Source: Cryptosporangium arvum DSM 44712
GTDB taxonomy: Bacteria; Actinomycetota; Actinomycetes; Mycobacteriales; Cryptosporangiaceae
Assembly: GCF_000585375.1 (NCBI RefSeq)
Contig: NZ_KK073874.1
Location: forward strand, 5,600,067 to 5,664,066
Reading direction: 5' to 3'
DNA length: 64,000 nt
Of this stretch, positions 56,558 to 64,000 are shown one piece after another (positions within the stretch are counted from its first letter, which is position 1; each line of letters opens with the position of its first letter). The notes beneath the pieces are model-generated. The model searched no databases and was not told the origin of the DNA. It saw only the letters and a list, made by a program, of their open reading frames with translations. The translations under genes were made by a program, and so were the position numbers.

Positions 56558-58021
56558 ATGGACGAGTTGCACGGGTGGGGCCCGGCGCTGGAGGAGATCC
56601 GGCAGCGGCAGGCGTCGTCGCTGGGGATGGGTGGGGAGGCCCGGCTGACCCGCCAGCGCGAGCGCGGCCGGCTGAACGCGCGCGAACGACTCGCCGCGCT
56701 CTTCGACCGGGGCTCGTTCACCGAGCTCGGTCAGCTGATGGGCGCGACCGGGGAACCACCGGTGAACGCGGACGGGTTCGTGGCCGGCTGGGGCCGCGTG
56801 GACGGGCGGCCGGTGCTGGCCGGGGCCGAGGACGTGACCGTCCTGGGTGGTTCGATCGGCGCGAGCTCGTCGGACAAGCGCTACCGCCTGACCCAGCTCG
56901 CCGCGCAGGAGCGCGTCCCCCTGGTGGTTCTGCTCGAAGGCGCGGGGCACCGCGTGGCGGACGCCGGTAAGCCGGGCCGCCGCCCCGGCGACCTGGGCGG
57001 GCTGGCCGACCTGTCCGGGGTGGTGCCGCTGGTGTGCCTGGTGCTCGGCGCGTCGGCCGGGCACGGCGCGCTGTTCGCGCCGCTGTCGGACTACGCCGTG
57101 ATGACCGCGACCGCCTCGATCTTCGCCGCCGGGCCGCCGCTGGTGCGGTCGGCGACCGGCGAGGTGATCTCCAAGGAGGACCTCGGCGGCCCGGACGTGG
57201 CGGTGGCCTCCGGCGTCGTGCACGACGTGGTGCCCGACGACGGCGCGGCGATCGCCCGCGGACGGCGGTACCTGGGGCACTTCCCCGCCCACGCCGGGCA
57301 GCCCCCGCCGGTGCGGCCCGGACGCGACACCGGGCGCCGTCGCGTCGACGTGCTGCGGTTGATCCCGCCGGATCCCCGCCGGCCCTACCCGATCACGCCG
57401 GTGCTGGCGGAGGTCGTCGACGACGGTTCGCTGCTCGTGCTGCAGTCGTGCTTCGGAGCGTCGATCGTCACCGCGCTGGCGTTCCTCGGCGGGCGGAGCG
57501 TGGCGATCGTCGCCAACGACCCGAGCGTGCGGGCAGGCACGATCGACGCCGACGCGGCCGACAAGGCCGCGCGGTTCCTGCAGGTCGCCGGCGCGTTCGG
57601 GCTGCCGTGCGTGTTCCTCGCCGACAACCCGGGGGTGGCCGCCGGGAGCGCGGCCGAACGCAGCGGGATCCTCCGTCACGCGGCCCGGCTCTACGCGGTG
57701 CAGCGCCGGCTGCGCGTCCCGAAACTGCACGTGACGCTGCGCAAGGCGTTCGGGTTCGGGTCGTCGGTGATGGCGATGAACGCGTTCGACGGTCAGACCG
57801 TGACGCTCGCGTTCCCGTCGATCACGCTGGGGGCGTTGCCCGCCACCTCCGACGCCAGCGCGATCGCCGACCCGGAGGAGCGCGCGGCGATCGCCCGCGA
57901 ACAGGCGGCGGCGTCGGTGAACGGCGCCGCGAGCCTGGCCTACGACGCGGTCATCGACCCCCGGGACCTTCGTGACGCGCTGCTCTCCGGCCTGGAGTTG
58001 TCGGAAGGCGGCCGCCCGTGA
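56558..58021 (+). CDS. Acyl-CoA carboxylase beta subunit (carboxyltransferase)
   Basis: This 487-residue carboxyltransferase has the N-terminal RLTRQRERGRLNARERLAAL, the oxyanion region VLLEGAGHRVADAG, and the C-domain blocks ADNPGVAAGSAAERSGILRH and KAFGFGSSVMAMNAFDGQTV. Such subunits carboxylate acyl-CoAs (propionyl, methylcrotonyl or geranyl-CoA types) together with a biotin-carrying alpha subunit. No alpha subunit is in the window, so it must be encoded elsewhere, or this subunit may act as a decarboxylase or transcarboxylase. The start abuts the FadD stop. Confidence 0.9.
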   Translation: MDELHGWGPALEEIRQRQASSLGMGGEARLTRQRERGRLNARERLAALFDRGSFTELGQLMGATGEPPVNADGFVAGWGRVDGRPVLAGAEDVTVLGGSIGASSSDKRYRLTQLAAQERVPLVVLLEGAGHRVADAGKPGRRPGDLGGLADLSGVVPLVCLVLGASAGHGALFAPLSDYAVMTATASIFAAGPPLVRSATGEVISKEDLGGPDVAVASGVVHDVVPDDGAAIARGRRYLGHFPAHAGQPPPVRPGRDTGRRRVDVLRLIPPDPRRPYPITPVLAEVVDDGSLLVLQSCFGASIVTALAFLGGRSVAIVANDPSVRAGTIDADAADKAARFLQVAGAFGLPCVFLADNPGVAAGSAAERSGILRHAARLYAVQRRLRVPKLHVTLRKAFGFGSSVMAMNAFDGQTVTLAFPSITLGALPATSDASAIADPEERAAIAREQAAASVNGAASLAYDAVIDPRDLRDALLSGLELSEGGRP

Positions 58022-59010
58022 AGCTCGGACTACGACTGAACCTGTACCGGGCCGCGACGCTCGAGATGCCGCTCGAGCTCGTGCGCCGGGCCGAACAGCT
58101 GGGCTACCACTCGGTGTGGACGGCCGAGGCGTACGGGGCCGACGCGCTGACGCCGCTGGCGTTCCTCGCCGCGCACACGTCCCGGATCAAGCTCGGCACC
58201 GCGGTGGTGCAACTGGCCGCGCGACCCCCCGCGACCCTCGCGATGCAGGCGATGACGATCGACGCGCTCGCCGGGGGCAACCGGCTGATCCTGGGCATCG
58301 GGCTGTCGGGGCCGCAGATCGTCGAGGGCTGGTACGGCCAGCCGTGGGGACGCCCGCACCAGCGGCTGCGTGACTACGTGACGATCGTGCGCCGGGTGCT
58401 GGACCGGTCCGCGCCGGTCACCTACTCCGGGCCGGAGATCTCGCTGCCCTACACGGGGCCGGGTGCGCTGGGGCAGGGCAAGGCGCTGCGCTCGATCCTG
58501 CACCCGGTCGCGCCGATCCCGCTGTGGCTGGCCACCGGCGGTCCCCGCAACACCGCGCTGACCGCGGAGATCGCCGACGGCTGGCTCCCGATGGGGCTCG
58601 GCCCCGCCGGTGTCCCGCCGGAGCTGCGCGGGCTCGACGTGTTCACCGGCGTCACCGTGCAGCTCACCGAGGACGTCGGCGGCACGCTCGACGCGATGCG
58701 CCCGCTGACCGCGATGTACGTCGGCGGCATGGGCAGCGCGTCGCACAACTACCACCGCGACGCGATGGCCCGCCGCGGCTTCCCGGAGGCCGCCGACCGG
58801 ATCGGCGAACTCTGGCGCGCCGGTCGCCGCGCCGAGGCGGAGGCCGCGGTGCCGGTCGAGTACCTGGAGCAGAGCGCGCTGCTGGGCTCCCCGGAACGGA
58901 TCCGGCGACGCTGGGACGCCGGTTTCGTGCCGCCCGGCGTCACCGGGATCATCGTCGACGCCCCGCAGGCTGCGGCCGTCGACCTCATGGCGGAGCTGGT
59001 CGGATGCTGA
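58018..59010 (+). CDS. LLM-class (F420/FMN) oxidoreductase
   Basis: This 330-residue protein starts at a GTG overlapping the carboxyltransferase stop (GTGA). It is a luciferase-like TIM barrel with LGYHSVWTAEAYGADALTPL, LAGGNRLILGIGLSGPQIVE, GWYGQPWGRPHQRLRDYVTI, and PIPLWLATGGPRNTALTAEI. The overall text is of the F420-dependent (MER-like) group. It could reduce or oxidise an acyl-CoA intermediate in the FadD/carboxylase route; no direct evidence for the substrate. Confidence 0.9.
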   Translation: MKLGLRLNLYRAATLEMPLELVRRAEQLGYHSVWTAEAYGADALTPLAFLAAHTSRIKLGTAVVQLAARPPATLAMQAMTIDALAGGNRLILGIGLSGPQIVEGWYGQPWGRPHQRLRDYVTIVRRVLDRSAPVTYSGPEISLPYTGPGALGQGKALRSILHPVAPIPLWLATGGPRNTALTAEIADGWLPMGLGPAGVPPELRGLDVFTGVTVQLTEDVGGTLDAMRPLTAMYVGGMGSASHNYHRDAMARRGFPEAADRIGELWRAGRRAEAEAAVPVEYLEQSALLGSPERIRRRWDAGFVPPGVTGIIVDAPQAAAVDLMAELVGC

Positions 59011-59771
59011 TCGTCGACGTGCCCGCGGACGGTGTCCGCCGGGTGACCCTGAACCGCCCGGAGAAGCGCAACGCGCTCTCCCGCGACCTGTTGCGCGCGC
59101 TGCTGGACACGCTGCACGAGCACGACCGTGACCCCGACGTCCGGGTCACGGTCATCCGCGGCGCCGGGCCGTGCTTCTCGTCGGGTTACGACCTGTCCGG
59201 CCCGCTCCTGGACACCGACGCTCCGACCGACGGCCAGTGGTCACGCCACGTGAACGACACCTGGTTCTCGGTCTGGGACCTCGCGAAACCGGTCATCGCC
59301 CAGATCCACGGCTACGCGATCGCCGGCGCGACCGAGCTGGCCTCGGCCTGCGATCTGGTCTACGTCGCCGACGACGCCCGGATCAGCTACCCCGTGGTGC
59401 GGGTGGCGAGCCCGCCGGACTGGCAGTACCACACGGTCCTGCTGGGTCTGCGCCGCGCGATGGAGGTGGTGCTCACCGGCGACCCGATCGACGGCGTCGA
59501 GGCGGCACGCATCGGTTTCGCCAACCGCAGCTATCCCCCGGCCGCTCTGGAGGCTTCGGTACTCGAGATCGCGGTGCGGATCGCCGGGGTGCCCAGTGAT
59601 CTGACCCAGCTCAACAAACGCTCGGTGCACCGGGCGTTCGACGTGTGGGGTGGGCGGGCGGCCATCCGAGCGGGGACGGAGTTGCAGGCGTTGGCCGGGC
59701 ACACCTCGTCAGCGCGGGAGTTCCGCGCCAACGCCCTCGAAGCCGTGAAACGGGCCGCCCGCGGCGAGTGA
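59004..59771 (+). CDS. Enoyl-CoA hydratase/isomerase family protein (crotonase fold)
   Basis: This 255-residue crotonase starts MLIVDVPADGVRRVTLNRPE and overlaps the LLM stop by 7 bases. It has FSSGYDLSG (oxyanion loop) and AQIHGYAIAGATELASACDL. The usual Pro-Glu at the active site is SYPVVRVASPPDWQY, so the first glutamate is Val, and the GxGG turn is also lost. Like the crotonase at 6043-6852 it may not be a simple hydratase. Last gene of the FadD, carboxyltransferase, LLM unit. Confidence 0.88.
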   Translation: MLIVDVPADGVRRVTLNRPEKRNALSRDLLRALLDTLHEHDRDPDVRVTVIRGAGPCFSSGYDLSGPLLDTDAPTDGQWSRHVNDTWFSVWDLAKPVIAQIHGYAIAGATELASACDLVYVADDARISYPVVRVASPPDWQYHTVLLGLRRAMEVVLTGDPIDGVEAARIGFANRSYPPAALEASVLEIAVRIAGVPSDLTQLNKRSVHRAFDVWGGRAAIRAGTELQALAGHTSSAREFRANALEAVKRAARGE

Positions 59772-59860
59772 CATGCCGACGGCCGGTCGTCGCGCTCCGG
59801 CCGTACCATCGCATCCGGTCAGCTTTCGGGTCGGTCGACGTCGGCGGGGACACTGGGGGC

Positions 59861-60745
59861 GTGCCCGAACTCGACTTACGACACCTTCGCTACCTCATCG
59901 CGGTGGCCGAGACCGGAAGCATCACGCGTGCGGCCGGGCGTCTCACGATCACCCAGCCGGCCCTGTCCAGAGCGGTGCGCGCGCTGGAGCGCACGGTGGG
60001 CGTCCCGTTGTTCGTTCGCGGGTCCCGGTCGACCGAGTTGACCGACGCGGGACGGACGTTGCTCGCGGAGGCCTACACGATCGTCGACCGGTCCCGCGCA
60101 GCGCTCGACCGGGCCCGCGTCTCGGCTCGGGCCGAGACGCTGAGCGTGACCGTCCCGGCCTGTGACGTGAGGGCCGTCGCGGCGGTGAGCAGGTCGTTCG
60201 AGAAGGCCCACCCGGACGTCACGGTCGACCTGAAGCCCTACGACGGCGCGTCGCGGCCCGACGAACTTCGGGCCGGCCGGGCCGACGTCGCGTTCCTCCG
60301 GGACTGTTTCGATCGGCGTGACATCGTCGCCGACGAGGTCGCGCGGGAGCCACGCATGGTGCTGTTGCCGGTCGGGCATCCGCTCGCGAGCGCCGAGCGG
60401 CTCACCCTCGCCGATCTTCGGGACGAGCCGGTCCCCTACTGGTCCGGCATGTCGTCCGCGGACGCCGACCACTGGGCCGGCGCGGGCGCGCACCGCGGCC
60501 GGTCCGGTCCCCGGGCGGAGACCGCGCTCGAGATGCTCGCCGCCGTCGTGCTGGGCCGGGCCGTCGCGTTCGCGCACGGGTCGACGCTGCAGGGGACGGC
60601 GATCCCGGGTGTGCTGGTCCGCCCGGTCGAGGGACTGGCGCCGAGCCGCCTGGACATCGCGCTGCCGGCGCACACCGCCACCCGGGCCGCGAAAGAGTTC
60701 GTCGACCACGCGCACGCCATGTCCTGGGAGCATGGCGCGGCCTGA
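59861..60745 (+). CDS. LysR-family regulator
   Basis: This 294-residue LysR protein starts with GTG at 59861. The HTH occupies residues 1-60 (LDLRHLRYLIAVAETGSITR, ITQPALSRAVRALERTVGVP, LFVRGSRSTELTDAGRTLL). The substrate-binding domain follows, with VTVDLKPYDGASRPDELRAG and VLLPVGHPLASAERLTLADL. It lies 89 bases after the crotonase and 47 before an LLM gene, its probable target or partner. Confidence 0.92.
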   Translation: MPELDLRHLRYLIAVAETGSITRAAGRLTITQPALSRAVRALERTVGVPLFVRGSRSTELTDAGRTLLAEAYTIVDRSRAALDRARVSARAETLSVTVPACDVRAVAAVSRSFEKAHPDVTVDLKPYDGASRPDELRAGRADVAFLRDCFDRRDIVADEVAREPRMVLLPVGHPLASAERLTLADLRDEPVPYWSGMSSADADHWAGAGAHRGRSGPRAETALEMLAAVVLGRAVAFAHGSTLQGTAIPGVLVRPVEGLAPSRLDIALPAHTATRAAKEFVDHAHAMSWEHGAA

Positions 60746-60792
60746 TCCATCGGCATTACCGCCGTGTCCGGACGGCTGGTTGGCTTCGATCC

Positions 60793-61683
60793 ATGTACAT
60801 CGGACTTGCCCTCAACGATTTCGGACTGTCGCTGCCGGAGGTCGCCGAGCAGGCCCGGGCCGCGGCGAAGGTCGGCCTGTCCGGGGTCTGGCTGAGCCAG
60901 CTGGCCGGCCGGGACGCGCTGACCACCGTGGCGTTGGCCGGGCACGACGTACCGGGCATCGAGCTGGGGACAGCGGTCGTCCCGACCTACCCCCGGCACC
61001 CGCTGACGCTGGCCGCGCAGGCGCTGACCGTGCAGGAAGCCGTCGGTGGCCGGTTGACGCTCGGAGTCGGCGTCAGCCACCGGCCGATCGTCGAAGGCCA
61101 GTTCGGCTACTCCTTCGACCGTTCGGCCCGCCACCTGCGGGAGTATCTGTCCGCGCTGGTCCCGCTGCTCCACGGCGAGAGCGTCGAGGTCCGCGGCGAG
61201 ACGCTGACCGCGGTCGGAGCGGTCGGGGTGCCGCTGGCCGCCGCGCCGTCGGTCCTCGTCGGTGCGCTCGGCCCGGCCATGCTGCGGGTGGCCGGCGAGC
61301 TGACCGACGGTACGGTCGTCACCTGGGCCACGCCCGCCGCGCTGTCCGACTACGTCGTGCCGGAAATCAGCAAGGCGGCGGGCGCTCGGACGCCGCGCGT
61401 GGTCACGGCGGTGCCGGTCGGCCTCACGTCGCACCCGGAGGAACTACGCGGCTGGGCCGCCGAGAACTTCGCGATGGTCGCGCAGCTGCCCAGCTACCGC
61501 GCGATCCTCGACCGCGGTGGCGCCGCCGGGCCGCAGGACACGGTCGTCGCCGGTGACGAGACGACAGTCGAACGAGAACTCCGGCGACACCTCGACGCCG
61601 GTGCGACCGACATCGTCGCGATCCTGCTGGGATCGGGAGCGGACCGCACTCGCACGATCGAGTTCCTCGCTGCCCTGACCTGA
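60793..61683 (+). CDS. LLM-class (F420-dependent type) oxidoreductase
   Basis: This 296-residue LLM protein has MYIGLALNDFGLSLPEVAEQ, LSGVWLSQLAGRDALTTVAL, GTAVVPTYPRHPLTLAAQAL and GGRLTLGVGVSHRPIVEGQF. The ending (ATDIVAILLGSGADRTRTIE) is typical of the F420-dependent group. No clear Shine-Dalgarno sequence precedes the ATG. It is the third LLM gene in the window and stands alone with the LysR regulator. Confidence 0.9.
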   Translation: MYIGLALNDFGLSLPEVAEQARAAAKVGLSGVWLSQLAGRDALTTVALAGHDVPGIELGTAVVPTYPRHPLTLAAQALTVQEAVGGRLTLGVGVSHRPIVEGQFGYSFDRSARHLREYLSALVPLLHGESVEVRGETLTAVGAVGVPLAAAPSVLVGALGPAMLRVAGELTDGTVVTWATPAALSDYVVPEISKAAGARTPRVVTAVPVGLTSHPEELRGWAAENFAMVAQLPSYRAILDRGGAAGPQDTVVAGDETTVERELRRHLDAGATDIVAILLGSGADRTRTIEFLAALT

Positions 61684-61718
61684 CGCGGGCCGGTACCCGG
61701 TCGGTCGTCGGCGCTGTT

Positions 61719-61737
61719 GTCGGACGCACAGTCCGAC
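61719..61737. terminator. Hairpin downstream of the LLM gene
   Basis: GTCGGAC and GTCCGAC form a 7-bp stem with a 5-base loop, 35 bases after the stop of the LLM gene. There is no T-run, so it would be a weak or I-shaped terminator of the kind common in Actinobacteria, or a regulator site for the lipoprotein gene. Confidence 0.4.
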
Positions 61738-61834
61738 CGTTGTTCCGCTGATCGTGCCCGACTACCTCACCAGGGACTCTGTGCGTAGGGCCGGCGGCAT
61801 CGCCTGGACCATCCCCTCCCGAGGAGCACGCACG

Positions 61835-62362
61835 ATGACCGCCAGGAGCCTCCGCCTCTTCATCGCCGTCACCGCAGCCGGGCTGTTCGCCGTCACCGGC
61901 TGCAGCGGTATCTCGATCTCCAACGACTCGATTCCGGACGAGACCTACACCGAGCCCGTCAGCAGTGGCGCCTTCGACGAGAACGGCAACCTGCCGAACC
62001 CGTGCACGCTGTTGACTCCGGCCGACGTCAACGGGATCACCAGGCGGGAGATCACCCGGATCGACCGGTCGCGGTCGACCGAGGGCCTCGACCGGTTCTG
62101 CCGGTGGGAACTCGAGCAGGGTGTGCTCACCGTGTTCATCTCGGCGACGTCCGCCGACGACTTCGAGAAGCGGGAGCCCGGCTCGCAGGACATCGACGGG
62201 CTCAGCGACGCGGCGTACCGGACCCCGTCGGGGCACCTGTTCGTCCGGGAGCTCAACGTCTACGTCGACGTCTACACGACCGCCGCCAACGGTGGCGCGG
62301 CCAGTTCCCAGAACATCGCGATCGGTGAACTCGTCGCGGAGAAGATCTTCAGTCAGTTCTGA
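61835..62362 (+). CDS. Lipoprotein, DUF3558-like
   Basis: This 175-residue precursor starts MTARSLRLFIAVTAAGLFAV, with lipobox VTGC and lipidated Cys23. GAGGAG lies 8 bases before the ATG at 61835, which is why I prefer it to the longer frame beginning at 61754. The mature part contains LPNPCTLLTPADVNGITRRE and DRFCRWELEQGVLTVFISAT, that is the two-cysteine pattern (PC-LL ... C-W) of the actinobacterial DUF3558 lipoproteins. Exported and membrane anchored; role unknown. Confidence 0.88.
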   Translation: MTARSLRLFIAVTAAGLFAVTGCSGISISNDSIPDETYTEPVSSGAFDENGNLPNPCTLLTPADVNGITRREITRIDRSRSTEGLDRFCRWELEQGVLTVFISATSADDFEKREPGSQDIDGLSDAAYRTPSGHLFVRELNVYVDVYTTAANGGAASSQNIAIGELVAEKIFSQF

Positions 62363-62406
62363 TCGCGCCGGCGCGAGGGCACGCGGGCGGCCAGGTCGGT
62401 CAGTAC

Positions 62407-62436
62407 ACCGGCGCCTCCGCGCGCGGAGGCGCCGGT
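62407..62436. terminator. 30-bp perfect palindrome, bidirectional terminator
   Basis: ACCGGCGCCTCCGCG followed directly by its reverse complement lies 45 bases after the lipoprotein stop and 46 bases after the convergent TetR stop. The position between two converging genes and the very stable stem make a bidirectional transcription terminator likely, although no T-run follows. The rest of 62363-62481 shows nothing further. Confidence 0.75.
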
Positions 62437-62481
62437 CGGTGCCGAACACCACGGCGTCGCCGGCGGAGATCTGCGCGTGGG

Positions 62482-63084
62482 TCACTGCTCGAGGCGGGCG
62501 CGCAGGCCGGCGATCACCGTCTCGACCGCGAAGGTCCAGGCCGCCTCCGGCTGCGCGGTGACGGCGATCGACCGGACGAGCGGGAAGGCGTCGGCCGACA
62601 GGTCGTCGAGGCGTGTCTCCAGCGCTTCGCCCCGGGCGTCCTTGCTCTTCTCCCACCCCACCGCGGCGGCGAGCAGCGCGACGGTCTTCACCGCGGCGTA
62701 CGCGTCGAGCGTGGAGAAGCCCGCTTGGACGAACGCGGCGATCGCGATCTCGAACGACGCCGTGGCCCGCGATCCCTGAACGGGCCGGTGTTCCACGGCG
62801 TGGAACGCGCCGGGGTGGGTGGTGGCGATGTCGGCGATCGCGGCGAAGAAACGCCTCACCCAGTCTTCCCAGGGCACCGGCTGCGTCGGCAGCTTCGCCT
62901 CGGCGAGAAGCACCTCGAACATGCCGTCGGTGATCGCGTCGCGGGTGGGCACGTGGTTGTAGAGGGACGTCACGTGCACCCCGAGGTCGGAGCTGATGCG
63001 GCGCAGCGTGACGGCGTCCGCGCCCTCCTCGTCGGCGATGCGGATCGCGGCCCACAGGATCTGGTCACGCGTCAGCGAAGGCAT
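62482..63084 (-). CDS. TetR-family regulator (TetR_C type)
   Basis: This 200-residue regulator has SLTRDQILWAAIRIADEEGA, DAVTLRRISSDLGVHVTSLY and NHVPTRDAITDGMFEVLLAE. The TSLYNHV recognition helix and the ligand domain are of the TetR_C (tetracycline repressor-like) subclass. It is divergent from a beta-lactamase-fold gene across two palindromes, which are its probable operators. Confidence 0.92.
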   Translation of the reverse strand: MPSLTRDQILWAAIRIADEEGADAVTLRRISSDLGVHVTSLYNHVPTRDAITDGMFEVLLAEAKLPTQPVPWEDWVRRFFAAIADIATTHPGAFHAVEHRPVQGSRATASFEIAIAAFVQAGFSTLDAYAAVKTVALLAAAVGWEKSKDARGEALETRLDDLSADAFPLVRSIAVTAQPEAAWTFAVETVIAGLRARLEQ

Positions 63085-63114
63085 GCCCGCGATTATCCAC
63101 GCCCCTTGACCCAG

Positions 63115-63151
63115 ACCTACAGTGTAGGTACAAACGACCTACACCGTAGGT
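63115..63151. promoter_or_regulatory. Double palindromic operator (ACCTAC-N3-GTAGGT twice)
   Basis: ACCTACAGTGTAGGT (63115-63129) and ACCTACACCGTAGGT (63137-63151) are two perfect 6-base inverted repeats with 3-base centres, 22 bases apart centre to centre. They lie 31 bases upstream of the TetR start and 16 bases upstream of the hydrolase start. Two TetR dimers could bind the same helix face and shut off both genes. Confidence 0.88.
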
Positions 63152-63166
63152 AAGGGAGTGTGGGAC

Positions 63167-64000
63167 ATGGGTCCGGACGAGCTCGCGACGAAACTGACCG
63201 AGCTGATCGACCGGCACGGGATACCCGGGGCGCAGCTCGCCGTCCTCGACGGCGACACGATCACCGAGGTCGCCGCCGGCGTGCTGAGCCTGCGAACGGG
63301 CGCCCGGGCCGGCACCGACGCCCTGTTCCTGCCCGGGTCGATCGGCAAGCTGTACACAGCGTCCCTGGTGCTGATGCTCGTCGACGAGGGGCTGGTGGAA
63401 CTGGACGCCCCGGTTCGGCGGTACCTCACCGATTTCCAGGTCGCCGACAAGGACGCGCGGGACACCGTGACGATCCGCAACCTGTTAAGCCACACCAGCG
63501 GCTTCGACGGAGACGTCTTCCTCGACACCGGCCGCGGCGACGACGCCCTGCGGCGCTACATCGACCGGATCGCCGATCTTCCGCAGATCTGCCCGCCCGG
63601 CACGCTCTGGAGCTACAGCAACAGCGGGTACGCGATCCTCGGCCGCGTGGTCGAGGTGATCATCGGCGTCCCGTTCGAGGAAGCCCTGCGCACCCGTCTG
63701 TTCGAGCCGCTCGGCCTGCGGCACACGGTCGCCTTTCCCGAGGACGCGATCCTGCACCCGGTCGCCGTCGGACACGTTCCCGACCCGGACGATCCCTCGT
63801 CGCTGACGGTGAGCACGACCTGGGGGTTGTTCCGGTCCTGCGGCCCGATGGGGGCGTCGATCGTGGCCAGCGCGGGCGACGTGCTGGAGTTCGTCCGCCT
63901 GCACCTGCGCGGCGGCGTGGCGGCCGACGGCACCCGGCTGCTGTCCGCCGACGCGGTCGCCGGCATGCAGGCCCGGCAGATCGACCTCGTCGACGACACC
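63167..64000 (+). CDS. Beta-lactamase-fold serine hydrolase (class C / PBP-like), 3' end off-window
   Basis: The first 278 codons are present and the frame is still open at the window edge. The SxxK motif is Ser58-Ile-Gly-Lys61 in LPGSIGKLYT and the second motif is Tyr150-Ser-Asn in WSYSNSGYAI. LSHTSGFDG is the usual loop of EstB/class C-like proteins. AAGGGAG precedes the ATG. No signal peptide is visible, so it is likely a cytoplasmic esterase or amidase rather than a secreted beta-lactamase. It is divergent from a TetR with a double operator, suggesting induction by its substrate. Confidence 0.9.
   Translation, partial: MGPDELATKLTELIDRHGIPGAQLAVLDGDTITEVAAGVLSLRTGARAGTDALFLPGSIGKLYTASLVLMLVDEGLVELDAPVRRYLTDFQVADKDARDTVTIRNLLSHTSGFDGDVFLDTGRGDDALRRYIDRIADLPQICPPGTLWSYSNSGYAILGRVVEVIIGVPFEEALRTRLFEPLGLRHTVAFPEDAILHPVAVGHVPDPDDPSSLTVSTTWGLFRSCGPMGASIVASAGDVLEFVRLHLRGGVAADGTRLLSADAVAGMQARQIDLVDDT

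Noticed and set aside
63167-64000. Secreted beta-lactamase giving drug resistance
   Set aside because: There is no signal peptide and the motifs (SIGK, YSN) are shared with EstB-type esterases and PBP-like proteins; resistance cannot be inferred.

Overview
The window is a very GC-rich stretch of an actinobacterial chromosome. The evidence is the strong GC3 bias, frequent GTG starts, ATGA/GTGA gene overlaps, F420/LLM-type flavoenzymes, mycofactocin-coupled dehydrogenases, stacked FadD/FadE genes, cytochromes P450 and many TetR/LuxR-LAL regulators. I see no rRNA, tRNA, insertion sequence, phage gene or CRISPR array. The genus cannot be fixed from the sequence alone. 55 complete or partial protein genes are supported, almost all packed into a few long transcription units.

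Region by region. (1) 1-12219, minus strand: an 11-gene unit reading leftward: LLM oxidoreductase, TPP enzyme, aldehyde dehydrogenase, malate/lactate-type dehydrogenase, crotonase, two acyl-CoA dehydrogenases (ACADs), a FadD ligase, two more ACADs, and a truncated DUF35/OB-fold protein. It looks like a beta-oxidation route for an unusual acyl-CoA. (2) 12220-16537: about 0.9 kb of non-coding minisatellite, then a 1082-residue protein with an N-terminal HTH, a long minisatellite-encoded linker, one membrane helix and a seven-bladed WD40 propeller. (3) 16564-22893: an S66 (MccF-like) peptidase, a small zinc-ribbon protein, an alpha/beta hydrolase plus two half-size ABC transporters in one unit, and a divergent TetR with a clear palindromic operator. 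(4) 23063-25611: SDR/HxlR divergent pair, then an ArsR-like regulator overlapping a double SRPBCC protein. (5) 25598-38168, minus strand: one long unit starting with P450, aldehyde dehydrogenase, mycofactocin-type SDR and CxxHxxC ferredoxin, followed by four regulators in a row (two TetR, two LAL-type LuxR), then hydrolase, SDR and cupin. (6) 38281-41496: an alpha/beta hydrolase divergent from the P450 unit, then a 767-residue protein of unknown function that combines a helical-repeat region, a TIR-like alpha/beta domain and a C-terminal zinc ribbon.

(7) 41499-59771: a sterol/isoprenoid-like degradation block. On the minus strand are a CoA-transferase, a DUF35-thiolase fusion resembling Ltp2-type aldolases, a small protein and an amidohydrolase. 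Divergent from it are FadD, aldehyde dehydrogenase, NDMA-dependent alcohol dehydrogenase, a CYP142-like P450 and a TetR. This order of activities is what terminal oxidation of a side chain needs: hydroxylation, alcohol to aldehyde, aldehyde to acid, acid to CoA ester. Then come a KstR-like TetR, a double-length FadE34-like ACAD, and a divergent FadD, carboxyltransferase, LLM and crotonase operon. A KstR-consensus-like palindrome lies between the CoA-transferase and FadD genes. (8) 59861-64000: LysR regulator, LLM oxidoreductase, DUF3558-like lipoprotein, a TetR with a double palindromic operator, and a truncated beta-lactamase-fold hydrolase.

The best candidates for something undescribed are the TIR-like protein at 39193-41496, the HTH-minisatellite-TM-WD40 protein at 13289-16537 with its surrounding repeat hotspot, and the P450 operon carrying four co-transcribed regulators. 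All functional statements rest on reading motifs by eye; no database search was run.
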